A stretch of DNA of 64,000 bases from Phycisphaeraceae bacterium. Lineage in GTDB: Bacteria; Planctomycetota; Phycisphaerae; Phycisphaerales; UBA1924. How positions within the stretch are numbered: the first letter of the stretch is position 1; the number at the start of each line of letters is the position of its first letter. Location: positions 744,001 through 808,000 of the forward strand of contig CP060234.1 of the NCBI GenBank assembly GCA_023898685.1. The letters run 5' to 3'. The translations under genes were made by a program, and so were the position numbers. Below, in pieces: positions 38,897 through 47,830 of this stretch. Under the pieces are notes generated by a model. That model had not been told where the DNA came from and searched no databases. It worked only from the letters and a program-made list of their open reading frames with translations.

Positions 38897-38924
38897 AAAA
38901 AGGGCGGCCCATGTCGGGCCGCCC
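38897..38924 (-). terminator. Rho-independent terminator of the metalloprotease gene
   Basis: GGGCGGCCC (38902-38910), a 5-nt loop and GGGCCGCCC (38916-38924) make a perfect 9-bp stem. On the minus strand it is followed by five T, so it ends transcription of the gene that stops at 38954. Confidence 0.8.
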
Positions 38925-38953
38925 CTGAAGTCATCGATTCACCCGCGGGCGAC

Positions 38954-41900
38954 TCACTCGCCCTTCTGCGCGTCCTGCCCGAAGAGGACAGACGGCATCA
39001 TCAGCGAGCCGAAGTCGGGCATGTTGGTGATGTACTGCGCGTCCAGCGCCTGGGCGATGCGGGCCTTGACGTCCTGCAGGTGGGCCCGGCTGTACGGATC
39101 GAGGCGGCCCGCGTCCTTGAGCACCGAATCGACCTTGCCCTGGATGTCACGCAGGTGCATCGCCGCGAGCGTCGCGATGGGCTTGCTCGCCGCGTCGTAG
39201 GTGTTGTCGGCGACGGTGAGGTCGATCAGCCGCTGCAGGTGCTCGCGCTGGAGGTTCCGCCGCATGCTCGAGATCATGGGCTTGCGGTCGGTGAACCGCC
39301 CGTGGTCGGGCTCGTCGAGCTCGGTCCACGCCGCGTCGGTGACGTCGCCCATCAACTCGGCGAGGGTCAGCGCGTCCTGGTCGGACGGCACGATGTACTC
39401 GTTGTCGTACACCCGCCGCAGCGTGTCGGGGTTCATGAGCATCGTCATCGCCGACGCCTGCACGTTGAGCACCGTGTCGTGCACCGTGTAGGTCGGGTCG
39501 GTGAAGATCGTGCCCATGCCGCCCACGTCCCACCACTTGTCGACCGTCATGTGGTCGAGCAGATCGGGCGTGAGCCCGAAGGCCTCGTCCCTGAAGGTGT
39601 TCTCGATCACGAACTGAAGCGCCTCACGCTGCTGGGCCGCGTCGACCACGTCGATCGGCTTGCGCCCGTTCGGGTCGCCCTTCTTGTCGCGGTAGACGTG
39701 GGCCCCGCCGACCCAGTTGGCCATCATCGAGACGGCCTGCATCTGCTGGCTCAGCGTGATGCCGTAGCCGCGGCGGGCGCGCGACCAGCTCTGCCCGTCC
39801 TTGACGAACTTGTCGATCAGGATGCCGCGGATGTGCGTCACGAGCTGCATCACGTCGCGGGCGTAGTCGATCGGATACTTCGAGAGGTCGTAGCGGCGGG
39901 CCAGCGGGTCGGGGCCCCACGTGTCCTCGTCGGTCGCGTAGTCGAGCCCCGGCTCGCCCACGCGCTCGAGCACCTTCTTGGTGTCGTCCGACGTGTAGCC
40001 GTACTCGATCGCCCACTCGTCGTACGGCCCGATGTTGATCGAGCTGTAGTCGCCCTGCGCCGAGCCGGTCGAGCCGTCCGGCAGCGGCATGAAGATGTTG
40101 ATCCCGTTGTAGTCCATCACCGAGGCCGACCAGGGCGTGTTGCCCTTGAAGTCCTCGCTGTTGATCTCCTTGAGCGTGTAGGCGCTCGAACCCTTGAAGT
40201 TGTGCCGCAGGCCCAGCGTGTGGCCCACCTCGTGCGACACGAGCTCGGCGAGCATCGGGCCCACGAACTCCTCGGGGACACCGTCGATCATGTCGCCCTG
40301 CTCGAGCTTCGGGTTGTCGCCGTCGCCCTCGGGCTCGGGCTCGTCCGCGGCGGCGGGCTCGGAGTCATCGGTGGCTTCGGCGTCGAGCATCCCGCGGTAC
40401 TTCTCGGGCACCATCGCCATCAGATCGGGGTTCTTCTCGAGCTCCTCCTTGATCTTCTTGAGCATCTCCTCGGGGATCTCGGGCGCCTTGTCGCCCTTCG
40501 ATTCCGAGAGAACCAGCGGCGCGATCGCACCGAGCAGGTCGAGATCCATCCGCGCCATCGCGAGCTGCATCGCCTTGCCCTCGGCCGCGTCACACCGGCC
40601 CGAGACCTGGCTCACGCGGCCCGAAAGCCCGTCGAACTCGTCGTCGCCGAGCAGCGTCGGATCGACCGACGCCGCCGGGTGGCCGGCGTAGCGGGTCACG
40701 CCCCGCCGGCGGTTCTGCTGGATCACGCTGTCGCGCTCGCCCGGGCTGGCGAAGCGCACCCGCGGGTCCCACTGCGGGTTCTTGTCGAGCCACGCCATCG
40801 TCTCGGGCCCGAAGCCCTCGGTCGCCAGGTCGCCCAGCATGTCGTACCAGCGGTAGTTGAACACGCGGATCCAGCCGTCGGTCAGCACGACGTCGGCGTC
40901 GAGGATCTCGCCCGTTTCCGGGTTCACCCGGCTCGGGCCGATCGCCGTCGCGACGTTGTTGTTCAGCCAGCGGATGAAGTTGTAGCGGACGTCCTCCGGG
41001 TCCTTGTCCATGTGGGCGCCGGTGGTCTTGTCCTGGTAGCGCACCTCGATCGCGCCGTCGATCCCGATCTTCCGGAAGGCCTCGTTCCAGTACTCGATGC
41101 CCTCACGCACATACCGCCGATACCGCACCGGCACCGTGTGCTCGACGTAGTAGACGATCGGCTCCTTCGGCGGGCTCATCTTGAGCTTGGGGTCGGCCTT
41201 CTCGAGGTTCCAGCGGTTGATGTACCGCGTGTCGACGTCGTCCCAGTTGTACTTCCCGTAGTCCTCGTAGCTCGTCGTGAAGTAGCCGATCCGCTGGTCC
41301 GCCTCGCGCGGGTGGTAGCCCGGCGAGCCCTGGATGTGGCTGATCGAATAGTGGAACGTCTTCAGCCGGCCCGATGCATCGGGCACGGTGTAGGCGATCT
41401 CGATGTTCTCGGGGAACGATTTGGCCTCGGCGATCTCCTTGAGATTGGACTGCAGACCACGCGCCGAGCGCCCGAAGAACGTCTGCGCGTTGTTGACGAG
41501 CAGATTGTCCAGGTCGATCACGGGCTGCCCGCTCGGGCCCTTGCCCAGGATCGGCACGTCGAGGATCACGCGGTCGGTGAACAGCATGTTCACCGAGTCC
41601 TTGCTCGTCTGCTCGCCCGTCGAGCGGATGCCCAGCTCCGGCGACACCAGCGCCAGGCGATCGTCGCCGTACTTCTTCCAGTAGACGTACTGATCGCCCG
41701 CCTGGAGACCCGCGAACTCCTCGCCGCCGGCCACCGTCATCGCGAAGAAGTGCTTCTGCCGCTCGAAGCCGCGGGGCAGCTCGGCGAGCATGTCGCCGGT
41801 CTCGTGATTGACCCAGACGTCATAGAACCCCGAGCCGTCGGTGGTCGAGACGACGTGCTCGTACCCCTCGCTCAGCTTGTCCCAGTCGGCCCCCTTGTCG

Positions 41901-42112
41901 GCCTTGCCCTCGCGCCCGCCGCCCCCGTTCATCATGCGCTGGATCGCGCCGAAGTCGAGGTTCTGCGTGCCGTCCTGGGCGGCCGGGGTCGCGGGCGTCT
42001 CGCCCGCCGTCGGGGCCATCCCCGCCGACAGCGCGACGGTGGTCCCAGCCACGGTCGCCAACATGATCCGACCCCTCCGGGTCACGTCCCATCCTCTGCG
42101 CTGCTCTGCCAT
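38954..42112 (-). CDS. Large secreted zinc metalloprotease (DUF5117/metzincin-like)
   Basis: A protein of about 1052 residues. After a basic start there is a signal peptide (RRGRIMLATVAGTTVALSAGMAPTAG). The zinc site is HEVGHTLGLRHN (H-E-x-x-H-x-x-G-x-x-H), followed by the Met-turn SVMDYNGINIF, so it is a metzincin. The N-terminal and middle parts match the DUF5117/DUF5118 architecture of large bacterial metalloproteases (FVYWKKYGDDRLAL-type strands; PVRYRRYVREGIEYWNEAF before the active site). An insertion rich in Glu and Asp (DSEPAAADEPEPEGDGDN) interrupts the catalytic region. The ATG at 42112 has GGAGCACGCAC upstream. Likely role: extracellular or periplasmic proteolysis. Confidence 0.82.
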   Translation of the reverse strand: MAEQRRGWDVTRRGRIMLATVAGTTVALSAGMAPTAGETPATPAAQDGTQNLDFGAIQRMMNGGGGREGKADKGADWDKLSEGYEHVVSTTDGSGFYDVWVNHETGDMLAELPRGFERQKHFFAMTVAGGEEFAGLQAGDQYVYWKKYGDDRLALVSPELGIRSTGEQTSKDSVNMLFTDRVILDVPILGKGPSGQPVIDLDNLLVNNAQTFFGRSARGLQSNLKEIAEAKSFPENIEIAYTVPDASGRLKTFHYSISHIQGSPGYHPREADQRIGYFTTSYEDYGKYNWDDVDTRYINRWNLEKADPKLKMSPPKEPIVYYVEHTVPVRYRRYVREGIEYWNEAFRKIGIDGAIEVRYQDKTTGAHMDKDPEDVRYNFIRWLNNNVATAIGPSRVNPETGEILDADVVLTDGWIRVFNYRWYDMLGDLATEGFGPETMAWLDKNPQWDPRVRFASPGERDSVIQQNRRRGVTRYAGHPAASVDPTLLGDDEFDGLSGRVSQVSGRCDAAEGKAMQLAMARMDLDLLGAIAPLVLSESKGDKAPEIPEEMLKKIKEELEKNPDLMAMVPEKYRGMLDAEATDDSEPAAADEPEPEGDGDNPKLEQGDMIDGVPEEFVGPMLAELVSHEVGHTLGLRHNFKGSSAYTLKEINSEDFKGNTPWSASVMDYNGINIFMPLPDGSTGSAQGDYSSINIGPYDEWAIEYGYTSDDTKKVLERVGEPGLDYATDEDTWGPDPLARRYDLSKYPIDYARDVMQLVTHIRGILIDKFVKDGQSWSRARRGYGITLSQQMQAVSMMANWVGGAHVYRDKKGDPNGRKPIDVVDAAQQREALQFVIENTFRDEAFGLTPDLLDHMTVDKWWDVGGMGTIFTDPTYTVHDTVLNVQASAMTMLMNPDTLRRVYDNEYIVPSDQDALTLAELMGDVTDAAWTELDEPDHGRFTDRKPMISSMRRNLQREHLQRLIDLTVADNTYDAASKPIATLAAMHLRDIQGKVDSVLKDAGRLDPYSRAHLQDVKARIAQALDAQYITNMPDFGSLMMPSVLFGQDAQKGE

Positions 42113-42411
42113 GTGCGTGCTCCAAAAACCTCGAGACCGGGCCGAGATGCGGGCTCCCCGCCCGCCGCTCGGCTCGGCTTCACCACTCTGACGTCCCACA
42201 CGGGACGGGCCACAATACCGGATCCGTCAACGTTTTCGGGCCCAAGTCCATTCCGGTCGTGGCGGTGCGATCGGGAGGCACGGGGTTCCACCACCCCGGC
42301 CGGCCCGCACGGTATCACCTACTACACGCTTTCGGACGTTGGGATGCAAGCACTTGCAAGCGTGAGCGGCACAGTTTTCTCGGAACCACTCGAACAGGGT
42401 TATCGGGCCGC
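42113..42411. other. 299-bp intergenic region with a LacI-like half site
   Basis: The region separates the metalloprotease start from the UbiA-like gene end. CGTCAACGTTTTCG (42225-42238) shares the AACGTTTTCG half of the operator at 17896, but its left half does not match. No open frame or convincing promoter hexamers were found. Confidence 0.35.
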
Positions 42412-43350
42412 CTAACCCCGACGCACCAACCAAAGCGCGATCATCAGCACGCCGAACAGCAGCGCCGACGCCTGGAAGGGTCGGTCGGACACCGCCAGGT
42501 CGGTCGGGTCGTCGTACTTCCCGTGTTCGAGGAGCAGGATCGCACGGAGCAACCCGTAGGTCGCCGGCAGCAGGCTGAGCCAGAGCCAGTTGAACCCGTA
42601 CCAGGTGAAGTCGGCCTCGCGCGTGGTGACATAGCCCGCGTAGGTCAGCAGCGTGCCGACCGCGGTCACGACCAGGGCCATCCGCAGCAGGTCATCAGAG
42701 TACTGCTGCTGCACGCCCCGGATGCTCGACGCGTCGCCACCCATCGATCGCCGCTCGCCCAGCCGCTTGCCGAAGGCGAGCGTCATGCTCAGGAAGAGCA
42801 CGACGTTGAGCAGCCACGTGGTGGGAGCGATGCCGATCGCGGCGCAGCCCCCGAACACGCGGAGCACGAAGCCCATCGACAGGCTCATCACGTCGGCGAT
42901 CACCACCCGCTTGAGCCCCGCCGAATAAGCCATCACGTTGGCGACATACGCCGCGAGCAGCACACCGCAGAGCCACGCGGTCTCGGCCCCGATCAGGAGG
43001 ACCAGCACCCCCGCCGCGACAAACAGCCCCAGGGCGTACCACTTCGCGACCGGCACCGGGACGACCCCGGACGCGATCGGTCGGCGACACTTGCGCGGGT
43101 GGCGGCGGTCCTCCTCCACGTCGGCGAGGTCGTTGAAGACGTAGCAGCCGCTCGAGGCCAGCGCGAACGCGACGCAGGCGAGCAGCACGTTGGCCGCGAA
43201 CCGAGCCGCGTCGTCGGGCGCGTGGTCGACCAGCCAGTACGCCGGCCCGACCGCGACGAAGGCGCTCTTGGACCACTGCGCCGGCCTCGCCAGCTTGATC
43301 AGCCCCCGCCACAACGGCACCCGGGCGGCATCGACCGCGGCATCTTCCAT
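42412..43350 (-). CDS. UbiA-family prenyltransferase, DPPR-synthase-like
   Basis: A 312-residue multi-spanning membrane enzyme of the UbiA superfamily. The first Asp-rich motif is NDLADVEEDRRHPRKCRRPIAS, which matches the subgroup that moves phosphoribose onto decaprenyl phosphate (N-D-x-x-D-x-x-x-D-R-x-H-P-x-K-x-x-R-P). The entry motif is LARPAQWSKSAFV. About nine hydrophobic helices are seen. The product would be a polyprenyl-phospho-pentose used as a sugar donor at the membrane. The ATG at 43350 begins the domain; the frame upstream to 43599 is unconvincing. It is divergent from the membrane protein at 43494 and beside the polysaccharide locus, so it may supply a lipid-linked sugar. Confidence 0.8.
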   Translation of the reverse strand: MEDAAVDAARVPLWRGLIKLARPAQWSKSAFVAVGPAYWLVDHAPDDAARFAANVLLACVAFALASSGCYVFNDLADVEEDRRHPRKCRRPIASGVVPVPVAKWYALGLFVAAGVLVLLIGAETAWLCGVLLAAYVANVMAYSAGLKRVVIADVMSLSMGFVLRVFGGCAAIGIAPTTWLLNVVLFLSMTLAFGKRLGERRSMGGDASSIRGVQQQYSDDLLRMALVVTAVGTLLTYAGYVTTREADFTWYGFNWLWLSLLPATYGLLRAILLLEHGKYDDPTDLAVSDRPFQASALLFGVLMIALWLVRRG

Positions 43351-43493
43351 CACAGCGCCCCCGAAATCGAGGCGCCCGCGAGCGACCGGTTGCGGTCCGG
43401 GCCCGGTCTGGCCGATCTGGGATTCCTGACGATCGCCATCAACACTCCGTCGCCCCGCCGCGGCGGGGACACAGGACCCTGATCGCCGATTCG

Positions 43494-44999
43494 ATGTCAG
43501 GATACCCTGACCAGGGCCAGATCCCCCGAACATCGGCTCCGGAGCCGCGAAACGTGAACGCACGCCAGCACGACGCCACACAAGCTCCAAGTCGAACACC
43601 GCTCTGGCCCACGATGCTCGTGGTCGGCGCCTTCGTCGCCGCGGCCGTGCCGCTCATCGTCACCCAGTGCGAACGTGGGCGGGGCCGGTTCGACCAGATC
43701 AACTTCCACGAGCCCGCGATCCTCCGGTTCGCCGAGCAGCTCCCGACGCCCGACGTCTCGAACTACCTCTCGGCGACGACCCCGGGCTATCACCTCGTGC
43801 TCGCGGTTGTCGCCCGGACGGTCTCGACCTCGCCCATCGTGCTCCAGCTTGCCGGCTCCCTGTTTACGGTGGGGCTGCTCGCGTTGTTCACGCGGTGGCT
43901 CACCCCCAGGATCGGGGCCGTCCTGGCCGCGGTTCTGGGACTGGGCCTCGCCGGGTCGCTCTATGTCTTCTCCGCGGGGACGTTCCTGCTTCCCGACAAC
44001 GCGGGTTGGCTCGGCGTGCTCGCGATGCTCGTCATCGCCCTGCGACCGAGGTTCGACCGGGTGACGCTCATGGGGGGCGGCGCCGTCCTGTTCGCGCTCG
44101 TGCTCGCCCGACAGAGCCACCTCTGGACGGCTGGCGTGCTCTGGGCGGCGGCGTGGCTGGGCGACCGGTTCGCGCCCCGAGTTGGGGTGATCGGGGAGAT
44201 TGCCTCCCTGTTCGAGGGGATCGTATCGAGGCTGCGTCGGCTGGTGCTCGCGCTCGTCGCGGCGGCGCCCGCTATCCTCGTGCTGCTCTGGTTCCGCCAC
44301 ATCTGGGGCGGGGGTCTGACCGTCCCGCTCTACCAGAACTACATGCAGGGCGGCAATCCGGCGACGCCCGGGTTCCTGCTCGCCGAGATCGCCGTGATCG
44401 GGGTGTTTCACGCGGGCTTCTGGCTCATGCCGGGCTGGGATCTGCTCCGCACCAAGCCGTGGATGGTCGGGATCGCCGTGCTGGTCGGGATCGCGCTGAT
44501 CGTCGGGCCGGCGACCACGTACGACATGGACGCCGGGCGGTACAGCGGCCTCTGGAACATCGCCCGCAAGTTCCCCACGATCGCTGGCCGGACGAACGCG
44601 CTGCTGCTGGTGCTGGCGCCCGCGGGGGCGGCGATGGTGGCGGCGTGGTTGGCGGCGATGGAGGCCCGGAACAGGTGGGTGATGCTCGCGGCCCTGGTCG
44701 GCTTCGCCGCGGCTGTTTCGATGATCCACAACGCCTGGCAGCGATATCACGAGCCGATGCTGCTGATGAGCACGGCGATCATGTCGGCGTTGGCGATCCG
44801 GCCGGAGGAGCAGCCGGGGGGGCTGATCCGTTTCGCCCGCTGGTCGGGTCCCGTGGTGCTGGGGCTGATGCTCGCGGGCGTGACGGTGCAGAAGTTCCGG
44901 GCCGAGCAGCCGGTGACGACACCCAAGGAGGTGCAGGAGGGGGTCGACACGCCACTCCGCACACTCTGGCCGGAGCATTGGGACCGGATCGGGCGATAG
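43494..44999 (+). CDS. Polytopic membrane protein, possible GT-C glycosyltransferase
   Basis: A 501-residue protein with about 10-12 membrane helices. After TM1 there is an acidic loop (FDQINFHEPAILRFAEQLPTPD, then TTPGYHLVLAVVA). This resembles the first extracytoplasmic loop of GT-C enzymes, and ARQSHLW recalls the ALG10/DIE2 family. GT-C enzymes use lipid-phospho-sugar donors, which would fit the divergent UbiA gene. The family call is weak. A GTG at 43554 with CCGGAG upstream is an alternative start that removes a disordered tail. Function in assembly of the surface polymer is inferred from position. Confidence 0.5.
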   Translation: MSGYPDQGQIPRTSAPEPRNVNARQHDATQAPSRTPLWPTMLVVGAFVAAAVPLIVTQCERGRGRFDQINFHEPAILRFAEQLPTPDVSNYLSATTPGYHLVLAVVARTVSTSPIVLQLAGSLFTVGLLALFTRWLTPRIGAVLAAVLGLGLAGSLYVFSAGTFLLPDNAGWLGVLAMLVIALRPRFDRVTLMGGGAVLFALVLARQSHLWTAGVLWAAAWLGDRFAPRVGVIGEIASLFEGIVSRLRRLVLALVAAAPAILVLLWFRHIWGGGLTVPLYQNYMQGGNPATPGFLLAEIAVIGVFHAGFWLMPGWDLLRTKPWMVGIAVLVGIALIVGPATTYDMDAGRYSGLWNIARKFPTIAGRTNALLLVLAPAGAAMVAAWLAAMEARNRWVMLAALVGFAAAVSMIHNAWQRYHEPMLLMSTAIMSALAIRPEEQPGGLIRFARWSGPVVLGLMLAGVTVQKFRAEQPVTTPKEVQEGVDTPLRTLWPEHWDRIGR

Positions 45000-45236
45000 A
45001 TGGTGCAGGGTGCCGCCCGGATGAACTCACCACACCAGGCGGCGTAGTGTTGGCTCTTCTCTTCGATGCGGGAGGAAGGGGAGTGCGTCTCAACCCGTCC
45101 GGCCGGGTGGCCGACACCGGATGGGAACACGGTCTCACATCGAGCCGGTGCTGTGTCGGTCGATGGATGCCCCCTGTTTTGGGGTTTGCAGATTCAGGGT
45201 GTCACGACGATGCACCCGGGAGCAGGAGTCGATTCG

Positions 45237-46301
45237 ATGTCGCAAGTCAAGCCCAAGCGTGCCCTGATCACCGGCATCACCGGACAGGACGGGAGCTATC
45301 TCGCCGAGTTCCTGCTGGGCAAGGGATACGAGGTGCACGGCGTCATCCGCCGCTCCAGCTCGTTCAACACCGAGCGCATCGACCCCATTTATCAGGACCC
45401 GCACATCAGCGGGGCGAAGCTCAAGCTGCACTACGGCGACCTCACCGACGCCAACGTGCTCTCGAAGCTGCTCTCGGACGTCGAGCCGGACGAGGTGTAC
45501 AACCTCGGCGCGCAGAGCCACGTCCGAGTCTCGTTCGACATGCCGATCTACACCGTGGACACCGTCGCGATGGGCGCGATGAAGCTCATCGAAGCCGTCC
45601 GCGACCAGCAGCAGCGCTGCGGCAAGCAGATCCGCTACTACCAGGCCTCGTCGAGCGAGATGTTCGGCAAGGTGCGTGAGACGCCGCAGAAGGAGACGAC
45701 GCCCTTCCACCCGCGCTCGCCCTATTCGTGCGCGAAGGTGTTCGCGCACTGGATCACGGTCAACTACCGCGAGAGCTACGACATGCACGCGAGCAGCGGC
45801 ATCCTGTTCAACCACGAGAGCCCGCGCCGCGGCGAGACGTTCGTGACGCGCAAGATCACCCGCGCGGTGGGCCGCATCAAGCTGGGCCTCCAGGACAAGC
45901 TCTACCTGGGCAACCTCGACGCCAAGCGCGACTGGGGATTCGCCGGCGATTACGTCGAGGCGATGTGGATGATGCTCCAGCAGGAGGAGCCCGACGACTA
46001 CGTGATCGCGACGGGGCGGACGATCTCGGTGCGCGAGTTCGCCGACATGGCGTTCAAGCACGCGGGGCTGAGCTTCGAGGACCACGTGGAGTTCGACGCC
46101 CGCTACCTCCGCCCGGCCGAGGTTGAGCTCTTGCTGGGCGACCCGTCGAAGGCGAAGCAGCGGCTCGGGTGGGAGCCCGAGACGAGCGTCGAGGAACTGG
46201 CGGCGATGATGGTCGAGTCCGACCTCGAGCTGTCCCGCCGCGAGAAGACGCTGCGGGACGCGGGGCACGAGATGCCCGAGTTCGTGGGGCACGATCAGTA
46301 A
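45237..46301 (+). CDS. gmd: GDP-mannose 4,6-dehydratase
   Basis: A 354-residue extended short-chain dehydrogenase. It converts GDP-mannose to GDP-4-keto-6-deoxymannose, the first step to GDP-fucose. The N-terminal [16 protein letters not shown] has the NAD(P) Gly motif with the Gmd-typical [19 protein letters not shown] is typical of the family. The Ser/Thr and Tyr/Lys of the active site appear in SSSEMFG and YSCAK. The ATG at 45237 with GGAG upstream begins the fold; a longer frame from 45066 is not supported. The next step enzyme (fcl) lies at 52974 in the same locus. Confidence 0.92.
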   Translation: MSQVKPKRALITGITGQDGSYLAEFLLGKGYEVHGVIRRSSSFNTERIDPIYQDPHISGAKLKLHYGDLTDANVLSKLLSDVEPDEVYNLGAQSHVRVSFDMPIYTVDTVAMGAMKLIEAVRDQQQRCGKQIRYYQASSSEMFGKVRETPQKETTPFHPRSPYSCAKVFAHWITVNYRESYDMHASSGILFNHESPRRGETFVTRKITRAVGRIKLGLQDKLYLGNLDAKRDWGFAGDYVEAMWMMLQQEEPDDYVIATGRTISVREFADMAFKHAGLSFEDHVEFDARYLRPAEVELLLGDPSKAKQRLGWEPETSVEELAAMMVESDLELSRREKTLRDAGHEMPEFVGHDQ

Positions 46302-46334
46302 GGGCGGCGTGGGTATGGCGCAGGGAGCGGTGGC

Positions 46335-47687
46335 ATGAACTCGGTGATCCTCGCCGTCGCGCTGGCGGGGCTGTTCTTCGGTTCGATCTACACGCTGTTC
46401 AAGCCGCGGTGGGCGATCCTGTTCGTGGTGATCCTCTACCCACTCGAGCAGCTGCTGACGACCGTTTCGAGTTTCTTCGTCACCCATGGCAAGTTCCTGA
46501 ACCTGCTGGTGGGCGGCCTGGCCGTGGTTGGCGCGGCGGCGGCCTTCATGGGCGGCAAGCGGCCGTTCAAGTGTTATCTGAACCCGGTCTCGATTCTCAC
46601 GGCGCTTCTGTACCTGTGGGCGCTGATCGGGGTCGGGTACACGCCGGACATGCAGAAGGGGACCGACGATCTGGTCCGGGCGCTTCCCTATCTCGGCCTG
46701 TTCCTGGTCTTCCCCGGCCTGTTGATCAACGACCTCTCCGACTTCCGCAAGCTGATCACGCCGATGCTGATCTTCGGCGCGTTGATCGTCGTGCTGATCC
46801 TCACGAGCCCGAGCACGGCGATGCACGGGGGCCGGCTTGGCATCGAGAGCGTGGCGGGGGCCGAGAACGAGATCCAGAACCCGCTGGCGACCGCGACGCT
46901 CGGGGGAACGATCGCGATCATCGCGGTGCTCCACAAGCCGGGGCAGCACATCCTGTTCGGCAATCTCGCCAGGCTGGCGGCGCTCGGCGCGGGCCTGGCG
47001 ATCGCGATGCTGTCGGGCTCTCGCGGGCAGTTGCTCGGCGCGTGCGGCATCTCGCTGCTGATGTTCCCGTTCGCGCGGCAGATCAAGAACCTCGTGCAGT
47101 TCGTCACGGTGTCGGTGGCGGGGTTTGTGGTGGTGTCGGTCGGCTTCGCGGTGCTCTCACTGGTGACCACGTCCGACGCCGCGGGCCGGTGGGACCAGGC
47201 GGCGCTTGACTCTGGAGTTGGAACGCGTTGGCTGATGATCAAGACCCTGCTCGACGCCTACCTGTCGAGCCCGCTGCACCTCCTGCAGGGTCTGGGCACA
47301 TCGTCGTTCCTGACGTACTGGGGGCACGAGCAGCCCCCGTACATCCACAACATGCCCGCCCAGGTGCTGACCGAGAACGGGTTGATCGGGGTCGCGATCC
47401 TCGGGCTGCTGATGCTCTTCGTCGTCAAGTCGGCGGTGGGGCTGCTGAAGATGTGCCGCGACTATCCGGACGACCTGGCCACGGCGGCGATTCTCGTCGG
47501 CGTATGCCTGTACCAGCTCGTGCTGTCGTTCAAGCAGGGAAACTACGCGATCTCGGGGGCGCCGTTCTGGTGGTTTATGGTTCTCTCGAAGATCTACTAT
47601 CGCACACACCACGAGGTGGTCGAGGCCCAGTTGGCCTATTCGTACGAGATGGCCTACGCGGAGCCCGAACTCTCCGGAGCCGTCTGA
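46335..47687 (+). CDS. O-antigen ligase/polymerase family membrane protein
   Basis: A 450-residue polytopic membrane protein with about 11-12 helices. It has the long extracytoplasmic loop and surrounding sequence of the Wzy/WaaL family (Wzy_C). SGSRGQLLGACG is the typical motif before the loop. The loop GVGTRWLMIKTLLDAYLSSP..LLQGLG with HNMPAQVLTENGLIG is characteristic. It polymerises repeat units or ligates glycan chains in the periplasm. GGGAGCGGTGGC precedes the ATG. It starts 33 bp after gmd, so an operon is likely. Polymerase versus ligase cannot be separated from sequence alone. Confidence 0.78.
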   Translation: MNSVILAVALAGLFFGSIYTLFKPRWAILFVVILYPLEQLLTTVSSFFVTHGKFLNLLVGGLAVVGAAAAFMGGKRPFKCYLNPVSILTALLYLWALIGVGYTPDMQKGTDDLVRALPYLGLFLVFPGLLINDLSDFRKLITPMLIFGALIVVLILTSPSTAMHGGRLGIESVAGAENEIQNPLATATLGGTIAIIAVLHKPGQHILFGNLARLAALGAGLAIAMLSGSRGQLLGACGISLLMFPFARQIKNLVQFVTVSVAGFVVVSVGFAVLSLVTTSDAAGRWDQAALDSGVGTRWLMIKTLLDAYLSSPLHLLQGLGTSSFLTYWGHEQPPYIHNMPAQVLTENGLIGVAILGLLMLFVVKSAVGLLKMCRDYPDDLATAAILVGVCLYQLVLSFKQGNYAISGAPFWWFMVLSKIYYRTHHEVVEAQLAYSYEMAYAEPELSGAV

Positions 47688-47830
47688 TCCGAGTTCCATC
47701 CTGACCTGCCTGGCGTGGAGGGGAGCACGATGGTCACTGTGAAGCCGACGTTCGTGTGCTCGCGATGGGGCGCCGGGTCGGCGTCGTTCTCGCACCACGC
47801 GGCCTGGTTGTCGCGGATCGGGGCCTGCCG

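Noticed and set aside
42225..42238. A sixth LacI operator upstream of the metzincin gene
   Set aside because: Only one half (AACGTTTTCG) matches; the other half lacks symmetry and no promoter hexamers flank it.
39080..42415. A 1111-codon open frame on the plus strand
   Set aside because: It lies opposite the metzincin gene, which has an intact zinc site and Met-turn. The plus-strand product has no recognisable domain and a composition typical of antisense frames.
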